A DNA stretch of 56,693 nucleotides from Streptomyces sp. MBT65 (GTDB taxonomy: Bacteria; Actinomycetota; Actinomycetes; Streptomycetales; Streptomycetaceae), in NCBI RefSeq assembly GCF_016612545.1, contig NZ_JAENRY010000009.1, forward strand, positions 1 to 56,693. Direction: 5' to 3'. How positions within the stretch are numbered: position 1 is the stretch's first letter; the number at the start of each line of letters is the position of its first letter. The notes under the pieces are model-generated. The model saw only the letters and a list, made by a program, of their open reading frames with translations, did not search any database and was not told the DNA's origin. Both the position numbers and the translations under genes were made by a program. Shown in pieces: positions 36,276 to 44,085 of the stretch.

Positions 36276-36659
36276 CTAACTTGTCCGCTCTTCCTCGCGC
36301 GGTACGGCATATCCGGGCACAGAAGGCCAGCGCACGGTCAGTACCACGGAATCGTCCTCGGCGGCCCAGGAGTGATCGACTCCCTGACCCCAGACGACAT
36401 AGTCGCCCTGTTCTTCCAGCAGCACGCTACGGCCGGGGAACTCCATACGGAAACGCCCTGAAATGAGAACCAGAAGAGCTGTACGCACTTCGCCCTTCAC
36501 CCACTGCGCTCGCTGATCGCCCCGTGGATGGACGCCCCATTTGACCTCCACGGCGTCGCTGTGGCGCGGACCACCGTCCTCCTTGAAGTGCCCGAGCAGC
36601 CATCCCCGGTCCAGTGCCGCGTCTTTGCCCGCATTACCCACGTACACGCCGTCTGTCAT
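36276..36659 (-). CDS. Small cupin-fold protein
   Basis: A 127-residue protein starting at ATG 36659; the frame is open further upstream but overlaps the glycosyltransferase end. It has a beta-barrel-like sequence with RTALLVLISGRFRMEFPGR, VLLEEQGDYVVWGQGVDHSW and a terminal VVLTVRWPSVPGY, consistent with a single cupin domain. The DHSW histidine is the only obvious metal-ligand candidate, so metal binding may be lost. Relatives are known in Streptomyces as small conserved proteins of unknown role. It sits 23 bases from the glycosyltransferase stop on the same strand, so they may be co-transcribed. Confidence 0.75.
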   Translation of the reverse strand: MTDGVYVGNAGKDAALDRGWLLGHFKEDGGPRHSDAVEVKWGVHPRGDQRAQWVKGEVRTALLVLISGRFRMEFPGRSVLLEEQGDYVVWGQGVDHSWAAEDDSVVLTVRWPSVPGYAVPREEERTS

Positions 36660-36681
36660 GCGCCGGAACGCTAGCAGCCGA

Positions 36682-37896
36682 CTACCGCGTCCCGGGCAGC
36701 GCACCCAGCAGCAGGTTCGCGGCGACCGCCGCTCCGTCGGTGCGGATCTCCCCGCCCAGCGCCTTGGCCCGCGCGCGGGTCTCCGGTGCCAGGGCCGTCT
36801 TGAACGCGACGTCCAGGGACTCGGTGGTCGGCGTCGGGCTGTCGAGTGCGGCGCCGAGATCCAGGGCCGCGACCTGGCCGGCCCAGTACGGGTTGTCCGC
36901 CAACTGGAGAGGTACCACCACTTGCGGCGCCCCCGCGCGGGCGGCCGTCTGCGTGGTGCCCGCGCCGCCGTGATGCACCACGGCGGCCACCCTGGCGAAC
37001 AGACGCTGGTGGTTGACCTCGCCGATGGCGAAGCAGTCGTCCCGGCCGTCGACGAGGTCCAGGTCCGCCCAGCCGCGGGAGACGAGTACGCGGTGATCAT
37101 GTCTGCGGATCGCCTCGACGGCCCTGCGGGCGATGTCCGGCGACGGGCGCATGCTGCCGAAGCCCACGTAGACCGGCGGCGCGCCCGCGTCCAGGAACGC
37201 CAACAGGTCGTCCGGCAGCGGGCGTTCGTCCGGCAGCGTCCATGCACCGGTCTGTGTCACGTCGAGGCCCGCCGTCTCCGGCCACGGTCCGAGGACCGGG
37301 TCCGCCGCCAGCCACGGCCGGTCGGTGAGGACATGGTCGCGGACGTTGTCCACGAGGGGCAGACCGAGCGATGCCCGGTGGCCGTTGAGCACCTCGGCGA
37401 ACTGCGCGTTCACGTTCTGTGCGTCGAGTTCCCACAGCGTCCGGTTGTCGCTCGCCGCCGGTTCCGGCCAGCCCGGCCGCGGCGGCGGGGCATGGTGCGG
37501 CGACGGCAGGTTGACCGCCGAATAGCTCGTGTACACGTAGGGGACGCCCACGGCCTCGGCCACGGACCGCGCGGCGATCTGTGCCAGGCCGGCCACCACC
37601 AGCGCGTCACATCCGTCGAGCGCCGCCGGGAAGATGTCGAACTGCGCGTCGACCATCTCGGTCCGGTACCGGGCCAGATCCGCCGCGGACGGCAGGGCCG
37701 CCCCGCGCATCAGGTCCCGTACCGGCGGCCCGATCGGCACCAACTCCATCCCGAGACCTGCCAGCCGCTCCACGAACTCGTCGTCCGGCGGGGCGCACAT
37801 CCGTACGTCCACGTCGAGTTCCCGCAGCCGCACGGCGAGTGCCAGCAGTGGTTCGACATCACCACGCGTCCCGTACGTGGACAACAGCACCCGCAT
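36682..37896 (-). CDS. GT1 family (GT-B, UGT/MGT-like) glycosyltransferase
   Basis: A 404-residue enzyme. ATG 37896 has AGAGGA upstream and begins MRVLLSTYGTRGDVEPLLAL, the standard N-terminus of Gtf-type enzymes. The C-terminal donor site holds VYVGFGSM, the HHGGAGTT signature and PLQLADNPYWAGQV, typical of transferases using UDP- or dTDP-sugars on natural-product acceptors. A gene for a nucleotidyltransferase diverges from it, which would fit activated-sugar supply. It may glycosylate the NRPS product or a lipid; no deoxysugar genes are nearby, so the donor is open. Confidence 0.9.
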   Translation of the reverse strand: MRVLLSTYGTRGDVEPLLALAVRLRELDVDVRMCAPPDDEFVERLAGLGMELVPIGPPVRDLMRGAALPSAADLARYRTEMVDAQFDIFPAALDGCDALVVAGLAQIAARSVAEAVGVPYVYTSYSAVNLPSPHHAPPPRPGWPEPAASDNRTLWELDAQNVNAQFAEVLNGHRASLGLPLVDNVRDHVLTDRPWLAADPVLGPWPETAGLDVTQTGAWTLPDERPLPDDLLAFLDAGAPPVYVGFGSMRPSPDIARRAVEAIRRHDHRVLVSRGWADLDLVDGRDDCFAIGEVNHQRLFARVAAVVHHGGAGTTQTAARAGAPQVVVPLQLADNPYWAGQVAALDLGAALDSPTPTTESLDVAFKTALAPETRARAKALGGEIRTDGAAVAANLLLGALPGTR

Positions 37897-37906
37897 TCCG
37901 CGTCCT

Positions 37907-37949
37907 CTTCCGTTCGGTCTTCCGTTCGGTCTTCCGTTCGGTCTTCCGT
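37907..37949. repeat. 12-bp tandem repeat, 3.6 copies
   Basis: Three exact copies of cttccgttcggt (37907-37918, 37919-37930, 37931-37942) and a partial fourth end about 10 bases upstream of the glycosyltransferase start codon, so they lie in its 5' untranslated region or promoter. The first copy includes the complement of part of its ribosome site. Confidence 0.95.
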
Positions 37950-38276
37950 ACGTTGCAGCTCGTGCCCGCCCAGGCTTCGAGCTGTCCTCGTCGACGGCGA
38001 CGGGTCGGCCGCAGCGGGTGCGCGGCAGCACTGTACGTCGCGTGGTACCGAACGCGACAGTGGTCCCCGATCACGGGGGTGCGGGGATCCTCGCGCTCCT
38101 TGCCCTCGTCCAGGCGCATGCGGAAGTCAGCGCCGCCGTAAGGAGGTTGAGAACGTCGGCGGCGGACGGATGCGGGTCCTGGAGTCCCGTGGGGTGGCCG
38201 GTCTCGTAGATCACACATGCCGCTCCCTCTCGCGTGGAACCGCCCTCGGTGGCTACGGTGAGCGCCGATGTTGCTT

Positions 38277-38306
38277 CCAGGTCGACGCTGTGCGGCGTCG
38301 ACCTGG
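38277..38306. promoter_or_regulatory. Perfect 12-bp inverted repeat upstream of nucleotidyltransferase
   Basis: CCAGGTCGACGC (38277-38288) and its exact complement (38295-38306) flank a 6-base loop, about 70 bases before the ATG at 38377. No plus-strand gene precedes it, so it is not an ordinary terminator. It may be an operator or an RNA hairpin in the leader. Confidence 0.6.
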
Positions 38307-38376
38307 GGCCGCCCGTACCCGCACCCGGCGAAGAGCGCAAGGTTCCCGATCGTCAACACAATCTGAGAGCCACTCC

Positions 38377-39081
38377 ATGCCTAGTTCGTCCGTGCCCCTC
38401 CCTGATGTCTCGATCATCTTTCCCTGTGCCGGATCCGGAACGCGCTTCGGAGCGCCCTACTCGAAGGAGCTGCACTGTCTGGCTCCCGGGATCACCGTGC
38501 TGGACCGCAGTCTGGAGCCCGTCGTCGAGCTGGCCAAAAGCGGACTGAACGTGCGCCTGGTCGTCGTGTTCGGGACGCACAAGCTGGACACGGTGAGCTA
38601 TCTCGCGCGCTACGCCGGGATCTTCCACATGGTCTTCGTCTATCAGGACCAGTCGTTGGAACCGGATCTCGACGGCGCGATCCGGTCCGCCCTGCCGATG
38701 ACGCACGGGCCGGTGGCTCTTGTCCTGCCCGACATCGTTGTCTCCGGCGCGGGCAGTACCGGCAGTCTTCTCACCGCGTTGCGACAGACAGAGGTGGCGG
38801 GTTGGAGTGTCGTGGCCGCCGAGGAGCGGGATCCCGACACGCTGCGGCAGATGGGTGCGCTGGCCACGGCCGAGGAGGACGGTGTCATGACCGTCCGGGC
38901 GGCCTGCGACAAGCCGACGGACCCTTCGGCCTTCAACGCGTTCTGGGGCATGGTGGCAGCCACCGAGGAGGAGGCTCACCGGTTGCCTGACGTGGCGAGC
39001 AAGGGAGCGGACAGCCCACTGTCCGGTGCGGTGGCCCTCCTCGTGGAACGCATCGTCAACTACAACACCGCTGCGGGCTGA
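38377..39081 (+). CDS. Sugar-phosphate/IspD-like nucleotidyltransferase
   Basis: A 234-residue protein. ATG 38377 directly precedes the domain; the upstream GAGAG is a weak ribosome site. The N-terminal IIFPCAGSGTRFGAPYSKEL corresponds to the nucleotide-binding GxGTR...K loop of the nucleotidyltransferase (GT-A-like) superfamily, and LVLPDIVVSGAG holds the metal-binding Asp. It should join a nucleotide to a phosphorylated sugar or polyol. It is shorter than RmlA-type enzymes (about 290) and close to IspD in length, but lacks enough IspD detail to name it. It is divergent from the glycosyltransferase, which suggests sugar activation. A hairpin terminator follows. Confidence 0.75.
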   Translation: MPSSSVPLPDVSIIFPCAGSGTRFGAPYSKELHCLAPGITVLDRSLEPVVELAKSGLNVRLVVVFGTHKLDTVSYLARYAGIFHMVFVYQDQSLEPDLDGAIRSALPMTHGPVALVLPDIVVSGAGSTGSLLTALRQTEVAGWSVVAAEERDPDTLRQMGALATAEEDGVMTVRAACDKPTDPSAFNAFWGMVAATEEEAHRLPDVASKGADSPLSGAVALLVERIVNYNTAAG

Positions 39082-39460
39082 CTCCCCGGGCGCGGACGGG
39101 CTCGTGCGTGGTCGACACCGCGCACGAGCCACGAAAGTCGACGTGCTGGTGGCGACGGCTTGCCGCGGGTCGCCTCGCGACGGGCGCCTGACGGGCTGGG
39201 CAGCCGCCAGATGCCGACGACCCGGCAGCCCGACCGTCACCCTCCGCGCCGACTCCGCCGTTCCCGCCGGAGGCGCTGTCGGACCCGGACGCCGACACAC
39301 CACCGGTGTACGTCGACCCCGTGGCCGAGTTGGGCATCGGCGTGGCGCACGACCGGGCCGGGCACAAGCGCCTCCGGGCGACCCGGCCTACGCAGCCGTG
39401 CGCATTCCCACACCCACACGCGGCTCCCGCCGCCCCGGGAAGCCGGCGCACGGCGTTCCG
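39082..39460. other. Intergenic region between convergent genes
   Basis: 379 bases between the nucleotidyltransferase stop and the RidA stop. Apart from the terminator at 39099-39130, nothing coding or structured was recognised; open frames here have proline/arginine-rich out-of-frame translations. Confidence 0.5.
39099..39130 (+). terminator. Hairpin terminator after nucleotidyltransferase gene
   Basis: A perfect 10-bp inverted repeat (GGCTCGTGCG at 39099-39108, complement at 39121-39130) with a 12-base loop begins 17 bases after the stop codon. Confidence 0.7.
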
Positions 39461-39898
39461 TCACGCCCCGGAGGCGTTCGGCTCCTCCGTACGAATCACC
39501 CGCTCGTCCGGAATCACCGCAACCCCCAGAATCTCGATCATCGCCTCCGGCTGCCACAGCGCGGTCGTGCCGATGCCCGCCATCGCCGGGTAGACCGGTC
39601 CCGCGAGCTCGCGCCAGGCCTTGCCGATCTCCTTGCCGTGGGCCTGGTAGTCGGGGATGTCGGTGAGGTAGAGGGTCAGGCTGACCAGGTCCTCGGGGAT
39701 GCCGCCGGCCGCGCGCAGTGTGGTGAGCACGTTGCCGAACGCCTGGCGGAACTGCTCGACGATGCCGCCGGGGACGATCCGCATGTCCGCGTCCAGGGCC
39801 GTCTGTCCGCCCAGGTACAGCGTGTTGCCGCTCAGCGTGCCGTGCGAGTAGCCGCTCGGTGCGGGGAGCGAGGGCGGGTTCACCGGGATCGGAGACAT
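39461..39898 (-). CDS. RidA (YjgF/YER057c/UK114) family protein, non-canonical
   Basis: A 145-residue protein; ATG 39898 follows GAGGAGG. The Rid fold is clear (GNTLYLGGQTALD, QFRQAFGNVLTTLRAAGG, VSLTLYLTD, MIEILGVAVIP). Canonical RidA enzymes hydrolyse reactive enamine/imine intermediates using an arginine in a P-A-R motif; here the equivalent is YPAM with Met106, so classic imine deaminase activity is doubtful. It is divergent from the aromatic catabolic operon and shares its promoter region. This suggests a role on an unsaturated or amino intermediate of that pathway. Confidence 0.9.
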   Translation of the reverse strand: MSPIPVNPPSLPAPSGYSHGTLSGNTLYLGGQTALDADMRIVPGGIVEQFRQAFGNVLTTLRAAGGIPEDLVSLTLYLTDIPDYQAHGKEIGKAWRELAGPVYPAMAGIGTTALWQPEAMIEILGVAVIPDERVIRTEEPNASGA

Positions 39899-40059
39899 TG
39901 CGGGTTCCTCCTCGGACGGACCGGACGGGACGACACAGGCAGCGTAACCCATCTATTGACTGTTTTCGACGGTCGTGAAAATCTCGCTATACAGCAGTCC
40001 GGTCACCCCAGCCGTCCCTGCCGCCGTCACCACCGTCGCGACCCCGAGGGAGAACGACC
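39899..40059. promoter_or_regulatory. Divergent promoter/operator of the aromatic catabolic genes
   Basis: 161 bases between the divergent RidA and FAH genes, with a notably AT-rich patch at 39951-39993. It contains TTGACT at 39956-39961, a possible -35 element, and an imperfect palindrome TTTTC-9-GAAAA (39963-39981). The palindrome is a candidate operator for the PaaX-type regulator encoded at the end of the operon. Confidence 0.45.
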
Positions 40060-40902
40060 ATGAAGCTCGCCACCGTGGCCCACGGCGGCCGCACCACGGC
40101 CGCCGTGCTCGACGGCGACCGCTGGCGGGCACTGCCGACCGACGATCTCTCCGCGCTGCTGACGACCACGGCGGCCGACCGCGTCGCGGACCTCGCGGAC
40201 CTCGCGGACCTCGCGGGGGTCGAACTCCCCGGCGCTGTACCGGTGTTGCCACTCCCCTCACCGCGCAAGGTCGTCTGCTGCGGTCTGAACTACGCCGACC
40301 ACATCACCGAGATGGGCCGCGAGCTGCCGGAACACCCCACGCTCTTCGCCAAGTTCGCCGACACGCTGACCGGCCCCGGGGACGACCTGGTCCTGCCGCC
40401 CGGCCTCGACATGGACTGGGAGGCGGAGCTCGCGGTCGTCGTCGGGGCCGAGCTCACGCGCGCCGACCGGGAGACGGCCCGGCGGGCGATCGCCGGATAC
40501 ACGGTCGCCAACGACATCAGCGTGCGGGACTGGCAGAAGCGCACGCTCCAGTGGTTCCAGGGCAAGGCCTGGGACCGCTCCACCCCGCTCGGACCGGTGG
40601 TCGTCACCCCGGACGAGCTGGACCCGGTCGCGGGCGTCGAGGTGATCTGCCGGGTCAACGGAGTCGAGCGGCAGCGCGGAAACACGAGCACGCTGGTGTT
40701 CGACGCCGCCGACCTGCTCGCCTACATCTCCACCTTCACGACCCTGCGCCCCGGCGACCTCGTGCTCACCGGCACCCCCGGTGGCGTGGGCTCGGGCATG
40801 AACCCGCCGGTCTTCCTCGCCGACGGCGATCTCGTCGAGACCGAGATCCCCGGCATCGGCACCCTGCGCAACCACGTCCGCCGCACCGACTCCAGGAGCT
40901 GA
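40060..40902 (+). CDS. Fumarylacetoacetate hydrolase family protein
   Basis: A 280-residue enzyme; ATG 40060 has a GGGAGAACG site upstream. The C-terminal FAH fold carries the metal ligands in DMDWEAELAVVVG, the following ANDISVRDWQ segment and FTTLRPGDLVLTGTPGGVG. Family members hydrolyse C-C bonds of acyl pyruvates or hydrate/isomerise dienoate products after aromatic ring cleavage. Three exact 9-bp repeats (40184-40210) encode DLADLADLA in the linker. First gene of the catabolic operon, 2 bases from the cupin gene. It probably acts late, on the ring-opened product. Confidence 0.92.
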   Translation: MKLATVAHGGRTTAAVLDGDRWRALPTDDLSALLTTTAADRVADLADLADLAGVELPGAVPVLPLPSPRKVVCCGLNYADHITEMGRELPEHPTLFAKFADTLTGPGDDLVLPPGLDMDWEAELAVVVGAELTRADRETARRAIAGYTVANDISVRDWQKRTLQWFQGKAWDRSTPLGPVVVTPDELDPVAGVEVICRVNGVERQRGNTSTLVFDAADLLAYISTFTTLRPGDLVLTGTPGGVGSGMNPPVFLADGDLVETEIPGIGTLRNHVRRTDSRS

Positions 40903-40904
40903 TC

Positions 40905-41390
40905 ATGGAACCCGATTTCTCCAAGTACGTCCTCGAGGGCGACAACTCGTCGTACGCGAACGAGTCCGGCCTGGTCGTGCCGGTCGTGACCCGCGCGGGA
41001 CTGGAGGTCGGTGCGACTGGGCAGTCAGCCGGCGCGAGCCGCATCTCCGGTGTGTCCGTCCAGCACACTCCCGCCACCAAGTTGTGGTTCGGGAAGGTGA
41101 GCAACGAGTCGGGCTACCGCTCGGTGCCGCACCACCACGGCGAGGCCGAGACCGGCGGCTATGTCCTCTCGGGGCGGGCGCGGATCTATTTCGGCGAGCG
41201 GTTCGAGGACTACCTCGACCTCACGGAGGGCGACTGGGTCTTCGTCCCGCCGTTCATGCCGCACGTCGAGTGCAACCTCGACCGCAACAACCCGCTGACC
41301 TGGATGACGACCCGTACTCCGGAGAACATCGTGGTCAACCTCGCCGAGGTGGCCGACGCCGACCTGCGCGACTGGCTGGACCGGCCGTGA
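40905..41390 (+). CDS. Single-domain cupin, candidate ring-cleavage dioxygenase
   Basis: A 161-residue cupin with AGGAG just upstream of its ATG. Motif 1 is RSVPHHHGEAETGGYVLSGR, giving two His ligands and a Glu. Motif 2, GDWVFVPPFMPHVECN, gives the last His, so a metal site is complete. Two-domain gentisate dioxygenases are about twice as long, but single-domain cupins of about this size (3-hydroxyanthranilate dioxygenase-like) also cleave aromatic rings. Between the FAH gene and the thioesterase gene it is a good candidate for ring opening in the pathway; a plain binding or isomerase role is possible. Confidence 0.8.
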   Translation: MEPDFSKYVLEGDNSSYANESGLVVPVVTRAGLEVGATGQSAGASRISGVSVQHTPATKLWFGKVSNESGYRSVPHHHGEAETGGYVLSGRARIYFGERFEDYLDLTEGDWVFVPPFMPHVECNLDRNNPLTWMTTRTPENIVVNLAEVADADLRDWLDRP

Positions 41391-42337
41391 ACGACACCCA
41401 GCGCACAGCCGCCGCCCGGATCACCGACGCGGACGCCCGCTCCACCCCCACCTCGGCCGTCTTCACCGACGCGATCGCCCTGACCCCCGTCGAGCCCGAG
41501 CACTTCGACCTCGCCTTCACCGCGACCACCCAGCCCTGCCCCTGGCCGAAGGCCTACGGCGGCGACATGGTCGCCCAGGCCACGGCCGCCGTGCTGCGCT
41601 CGGTCGAGGGCAAGACGCTGCACTCGATGCACTCCTACTTCCTGCGGCCGGTCGACATCGGCGCCGAAGTCCGTTACGAGGTCGAGCTGTTGCGCGACGG
41701 TCGGGGCTACGCCACCCGGCAGGTCCGTGGCTTCCAGAACGGCAAGCCCGTCTACACCTGCCTCGCCAACTTCGCCGCGGGCGAGCCGGGCGCGACCTTC
41801 GCCGCCGAGCCTCCCGTCGGCGTCCCGGATCCCGCCGAACTGCCGAGCTCCGCCTCGTACTTGAGCGATACCGCCGCGCCCCGCGGCACGATGACCGACA
41901 CCTCCGAGGCGTACTGGAGCGGCGGCCGCAGCTTCGACATGCGGCATGTGCCCGGACCCGTCTACCTCACGGTAGAGGGCGAGCGCGTGCCCCAACAGGC
42001 TGTCTGGGTAAGGCCGTTTGACACCCTGCGGCCCGTCGAGGGCCTGACCGACGAGCAGCGCGACCTCGCCGCGCTCGCCTACGTCTGCGACTACACGATC
42101 CTCGAACCCGTCCTGCGCGTACTGGACCTGCCCTGGGCTCTGCCCGGACTCGTCACTGCCAGCCTCGACCACGCCATGTGGTTCCACCGCCCCGGCCCCG
42201 TGGACGGCTGGCTCCTCTACGCCCAGGAGGCCGTCGCGGCCGACTCCGGTCGCGGACTCGCCCTCGGCCGGTTCTTCACCGCCACCGGTACCCACCTGGC
42301 CACGGTCGTCCAGGAAGGCCTGATCCGCAGCTCCTGA
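41387..42337 (+). CDS. TesB-type acyl-CoA thioesterase (double hot-dog)
   Basis: A 316-residue protein; its GTG overlaps the cupin stop (GTGA). Two hot-dog domains are visible: the N-terminal one with the family motif HSYFLRPVD and GRGYATRQVRGFQNGK, and the C-terminal one with YVCDYTILEPVL and SLDHAMWFHRP. TesB enzymes hydrolyse acyl-CoA thioesters in the cytosol. Next to an aryl-CoA ligase and CoA-dependent monooxygenase it probably removes CoA from a pathway intermediate. A second, smaller thioesterase ends the operon, so the two may act at different steps. Confidence 0.92.
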   Translation: MNDTQRTAAARITDADARSTPTSAVFTDAIALTPVEPEHFDLAFTATTQPCPWPKAYGGDMVAQATAAVLRSVEGKTLHSMHSYFLRPVDIGAEVRYEVELLRDGRGYATRQVRGFQNGKPVYTCLANFAAGEPGATFAAEPPVGVPDPAELPSSASYLSDTAAPRGTMTDTSEAYWSGGRSFDMRHVPGPVYLTVEGERVPQQAVWVRPFDTLRPVEGLTDEQRDLAALAYVCDYTILEPVLRVLDLPWALPGLVTASLDHAMWFHRPGPVDGWLLYAQEAVAADSGRGLALGRFFTATGTHLATVVQEGLIRSS

Positions 42338-42399
42338 CTCCCGCGCAGCTCCTGATCCCTGCACGGCCCGCCCCCCGGCCTGCGGAAAGGAACCTCCCG

Positions 42400-44085
42400 A
42401 TGGACCAGTTGGACCCGATCGAACCGACGGAACCGATGGACCCGACGGGCCTCTCGCCCTCCGCCCATCCGGACACGTTCGCCCGCGACCATCTCCCGCC
42501 GCGCGCCCAGTGGCCGGTCCTGGAGTTCACCACCGACGAACTCCGGTACCCCGAGCGCCTGAACGCCGGTACCGAACTCATCGACGTGCCCACCGCCGCC
42601 TTCGGCCCCGACCGCCCGGCCCTGCGCACCCCGGAGGGCGAGGTGTGGACCTACGGCGAACTCCTGCGCCGCGCCAACCAGATCGCCCACGTCCTCACCG
42701 ACGACCTCGGCCTGGTCCCCGGCAACCGGGTGCTCCTGCGCTCCCCCAACAACCCCTGGGTCGTGGCCTGTTGGCTCGCCGTCCTGAAGGCCGGCGGCAT
42801 CGTCGTCACCACCATGGCCGCCCTGCGGGCCCGCGAACTCACCCCCGTGGTCGACAAGACCCGCCCGGCCGTCGCACTCGTCGACCACCGCTTCACCGTG
42901 GACGTCGAGGCCGTACGCGACACCGTCCTGCCGGACCTCAAGATCGTGGCGTACGGCGGCGACGCACCCGACGACCTGACGCGCCAAGTTGAGGCGAAAC
43001 CAGGGGAGTTCACGGCGGTCGACACCGCCGCCGACGACGTCGCCCTCTTCGGACCCACCTCGGGCAGCACCGGCGTACCGAAGATCACCACCCACTTCCA
43101 CCGCGACATCCTGTCCATCGACAACACCTTCGGCCGGCACACCCTGCGGCTGCGGCCCGACGATCTCGTGTCGTGCACCGCGCCGCTCGCCTTCACCTTC
43201 GGGCTCGGCATCCTGGTCGTCTGCGCCCTGCGAGCCGGTGCGTGCGCGCTGCTGACGGAGGCCGTGGCACCCGAGCCGCTGGCCGAGTTGGTCGCCGAGG
43301 CGGGCGTCACCGTACTGGCGACCGCGCCGACGGCGTACCGGCAGATCCTCAAGGCCGGGAAGGCGGACCGGCTGCACGGTCTGCGCGCCGCGGTCAGTGC
43401 CGGGGAGCACATACCGGAAGAGGTGTGGCAGCAGCTGTACGAGGAGACCGGGATCAAGGTCATCGACGGCATCGGCGCCACAGAGATGATCCACATCTTC
43501 ATCTCCGCCGCCGGCGACGACATCCGGCCCGGCTCGACCGGCAGGCCGGTTCCCGGATATCGGGCCACCGTCCTCGACCTGGACGGCGAGGAGGTCGGCC
43601 CCGGAATCGAGGGGCGGCTGGCCGTGATCGGCCCGGTCGGCTGCCGTTACCTGGACGACCGGCGCCAGGAGAACTACGTCGTGAACGGCTGGAACGTCAC
43701 GGGCGACACCTTCGTGCGCGACGAGGACGGCTACTTCTACTACCGCACCCGCACGGACAACATGATCGTCTCCTCCGGCTACAACATCGGCGGTCCCGAG
43801 GTCGAGTCCGCGATCAACACCCACCCGGACGTCGTCGAATCGGCGGTGGTCGCCAAGCCCGATCCCGAACGAGGCTCTGTGGTCTGCGCGTTCGTCGTCC
43901 TGGCGGAGGGCGTCGTGGGCGACGCGGCGAAGGTCAAGGACATCCAGGACCACGTCAAGGCGCACCTCGCGCCGTACAAGTACCCGCGCGCGGTGCGCTT
44001 CTGCGACGCCCTGCCGCGCAACACCAGCGGAAAGCTTCAGCACTTCCTGCTGCGTCGGATCGTCGAGAAGGAGAACCAGGCATGA
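42400..44085 (+). CDS. Aryl-CoA ligase (2-aminobenzoate/benzoate-CoA ligase-like)
   Basis: A 561-residue AMP-forming ligase with AAAGGAA upstream of ATG 42400. The adenylation signatures are FGPTSGSTGVPK, IDGIGATEMIHIFIS, YYRTRTDNMIVSSGYNIGGPEVE and the C-terminal catalytic Lys in NTSGKLQ. The GATEMIH segment and the overall pattern match the benzoate-CoA ligase subgroup, which includes 2-aminobenzoate-CoA ligase. It should activate the aromatic acid to its CoA thioester, the first step of the pathway. It overlaps the monooxygenase gene by ATGA, consistent with an obligatory next step. Confidence 0.9.
   Translation: MDQLDPIEPTEPMDPTGLSPSAHPDTFARDHLPPRAQWPVLEFTTDELRYPERLNAGTELIDVPTAAFGPDRPALRTPEGEVWTYGELLRRANQIAHVLTDDLGLVPGNRVLLRSPNNPWVVACWLAVLKAGGIVVTTMAALRARELTPVVDKTRPAVALVDHRFTVDVEAVRDTVLPDLKIVAYGGDAPDDLTRQVEAKPGEFTAVDTAADDVALFGPTSGSTGVPKITTHFHRDILSIDNTFGRHTLRLRPDDLVSCTAPLAFTFGLGILVVCALRAGACALLTEAVAPEPLAELVAEAGVTVLATAPTAYRQILKAGKADRLHGLRAAVSAGEHIPEEVWQQLYEETGIKVIDGIGATEMIHIFISAAGDDIRPGSTGRPVPGYRATVLDLDGEEVGPGIEGRLAVIGPVGCRYLDDRRQENYVVNGWNVTGDTFVRDEDGYFYYRTRTDNMIVSSGYNIGGPEVESAINTHPDVVESAVVAKPDPERGSVVCAFVVLAEGVVGDAAKVKDIQDHVKAHLAPYKYPRAVRFCDALPRNTSGKLQHFLLRRIVEKENQA

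Larger units (their letters stand above)
37897..38376. promoter_or_regulatory. Divergent region between glycosyltransferase and nucleotidyltransferase
   Basis: 480 bases with both promoters. It contains a 12-bp tandem repeat close to the glycosyltransferase start and a perfect 12-bp inverted repeat near the nucleotidyltransferase start. The open frames across it look non-coding. Confidence 0.5.

Noticed and set aside
36018..36461. Plus-strand open frame in the NRPS leader region
   Set aside because: It has no ribosome site, its second half is antisense to the cupin-like gene, and it resembles no family; its openness reflects local AT-richness.
37907..37949. CRISPR array
   Set aside because: The 12-bp units are directly adjacent with no spacers, so it is a simple tandem repeat; no cas genes are present.
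36541..38376. Long in-frame extension upstream of the nucleotidyltransferase
   Set aside because: It runs antisense through the glycosyltransferase gene; the domain begins right after the Met at 38377.
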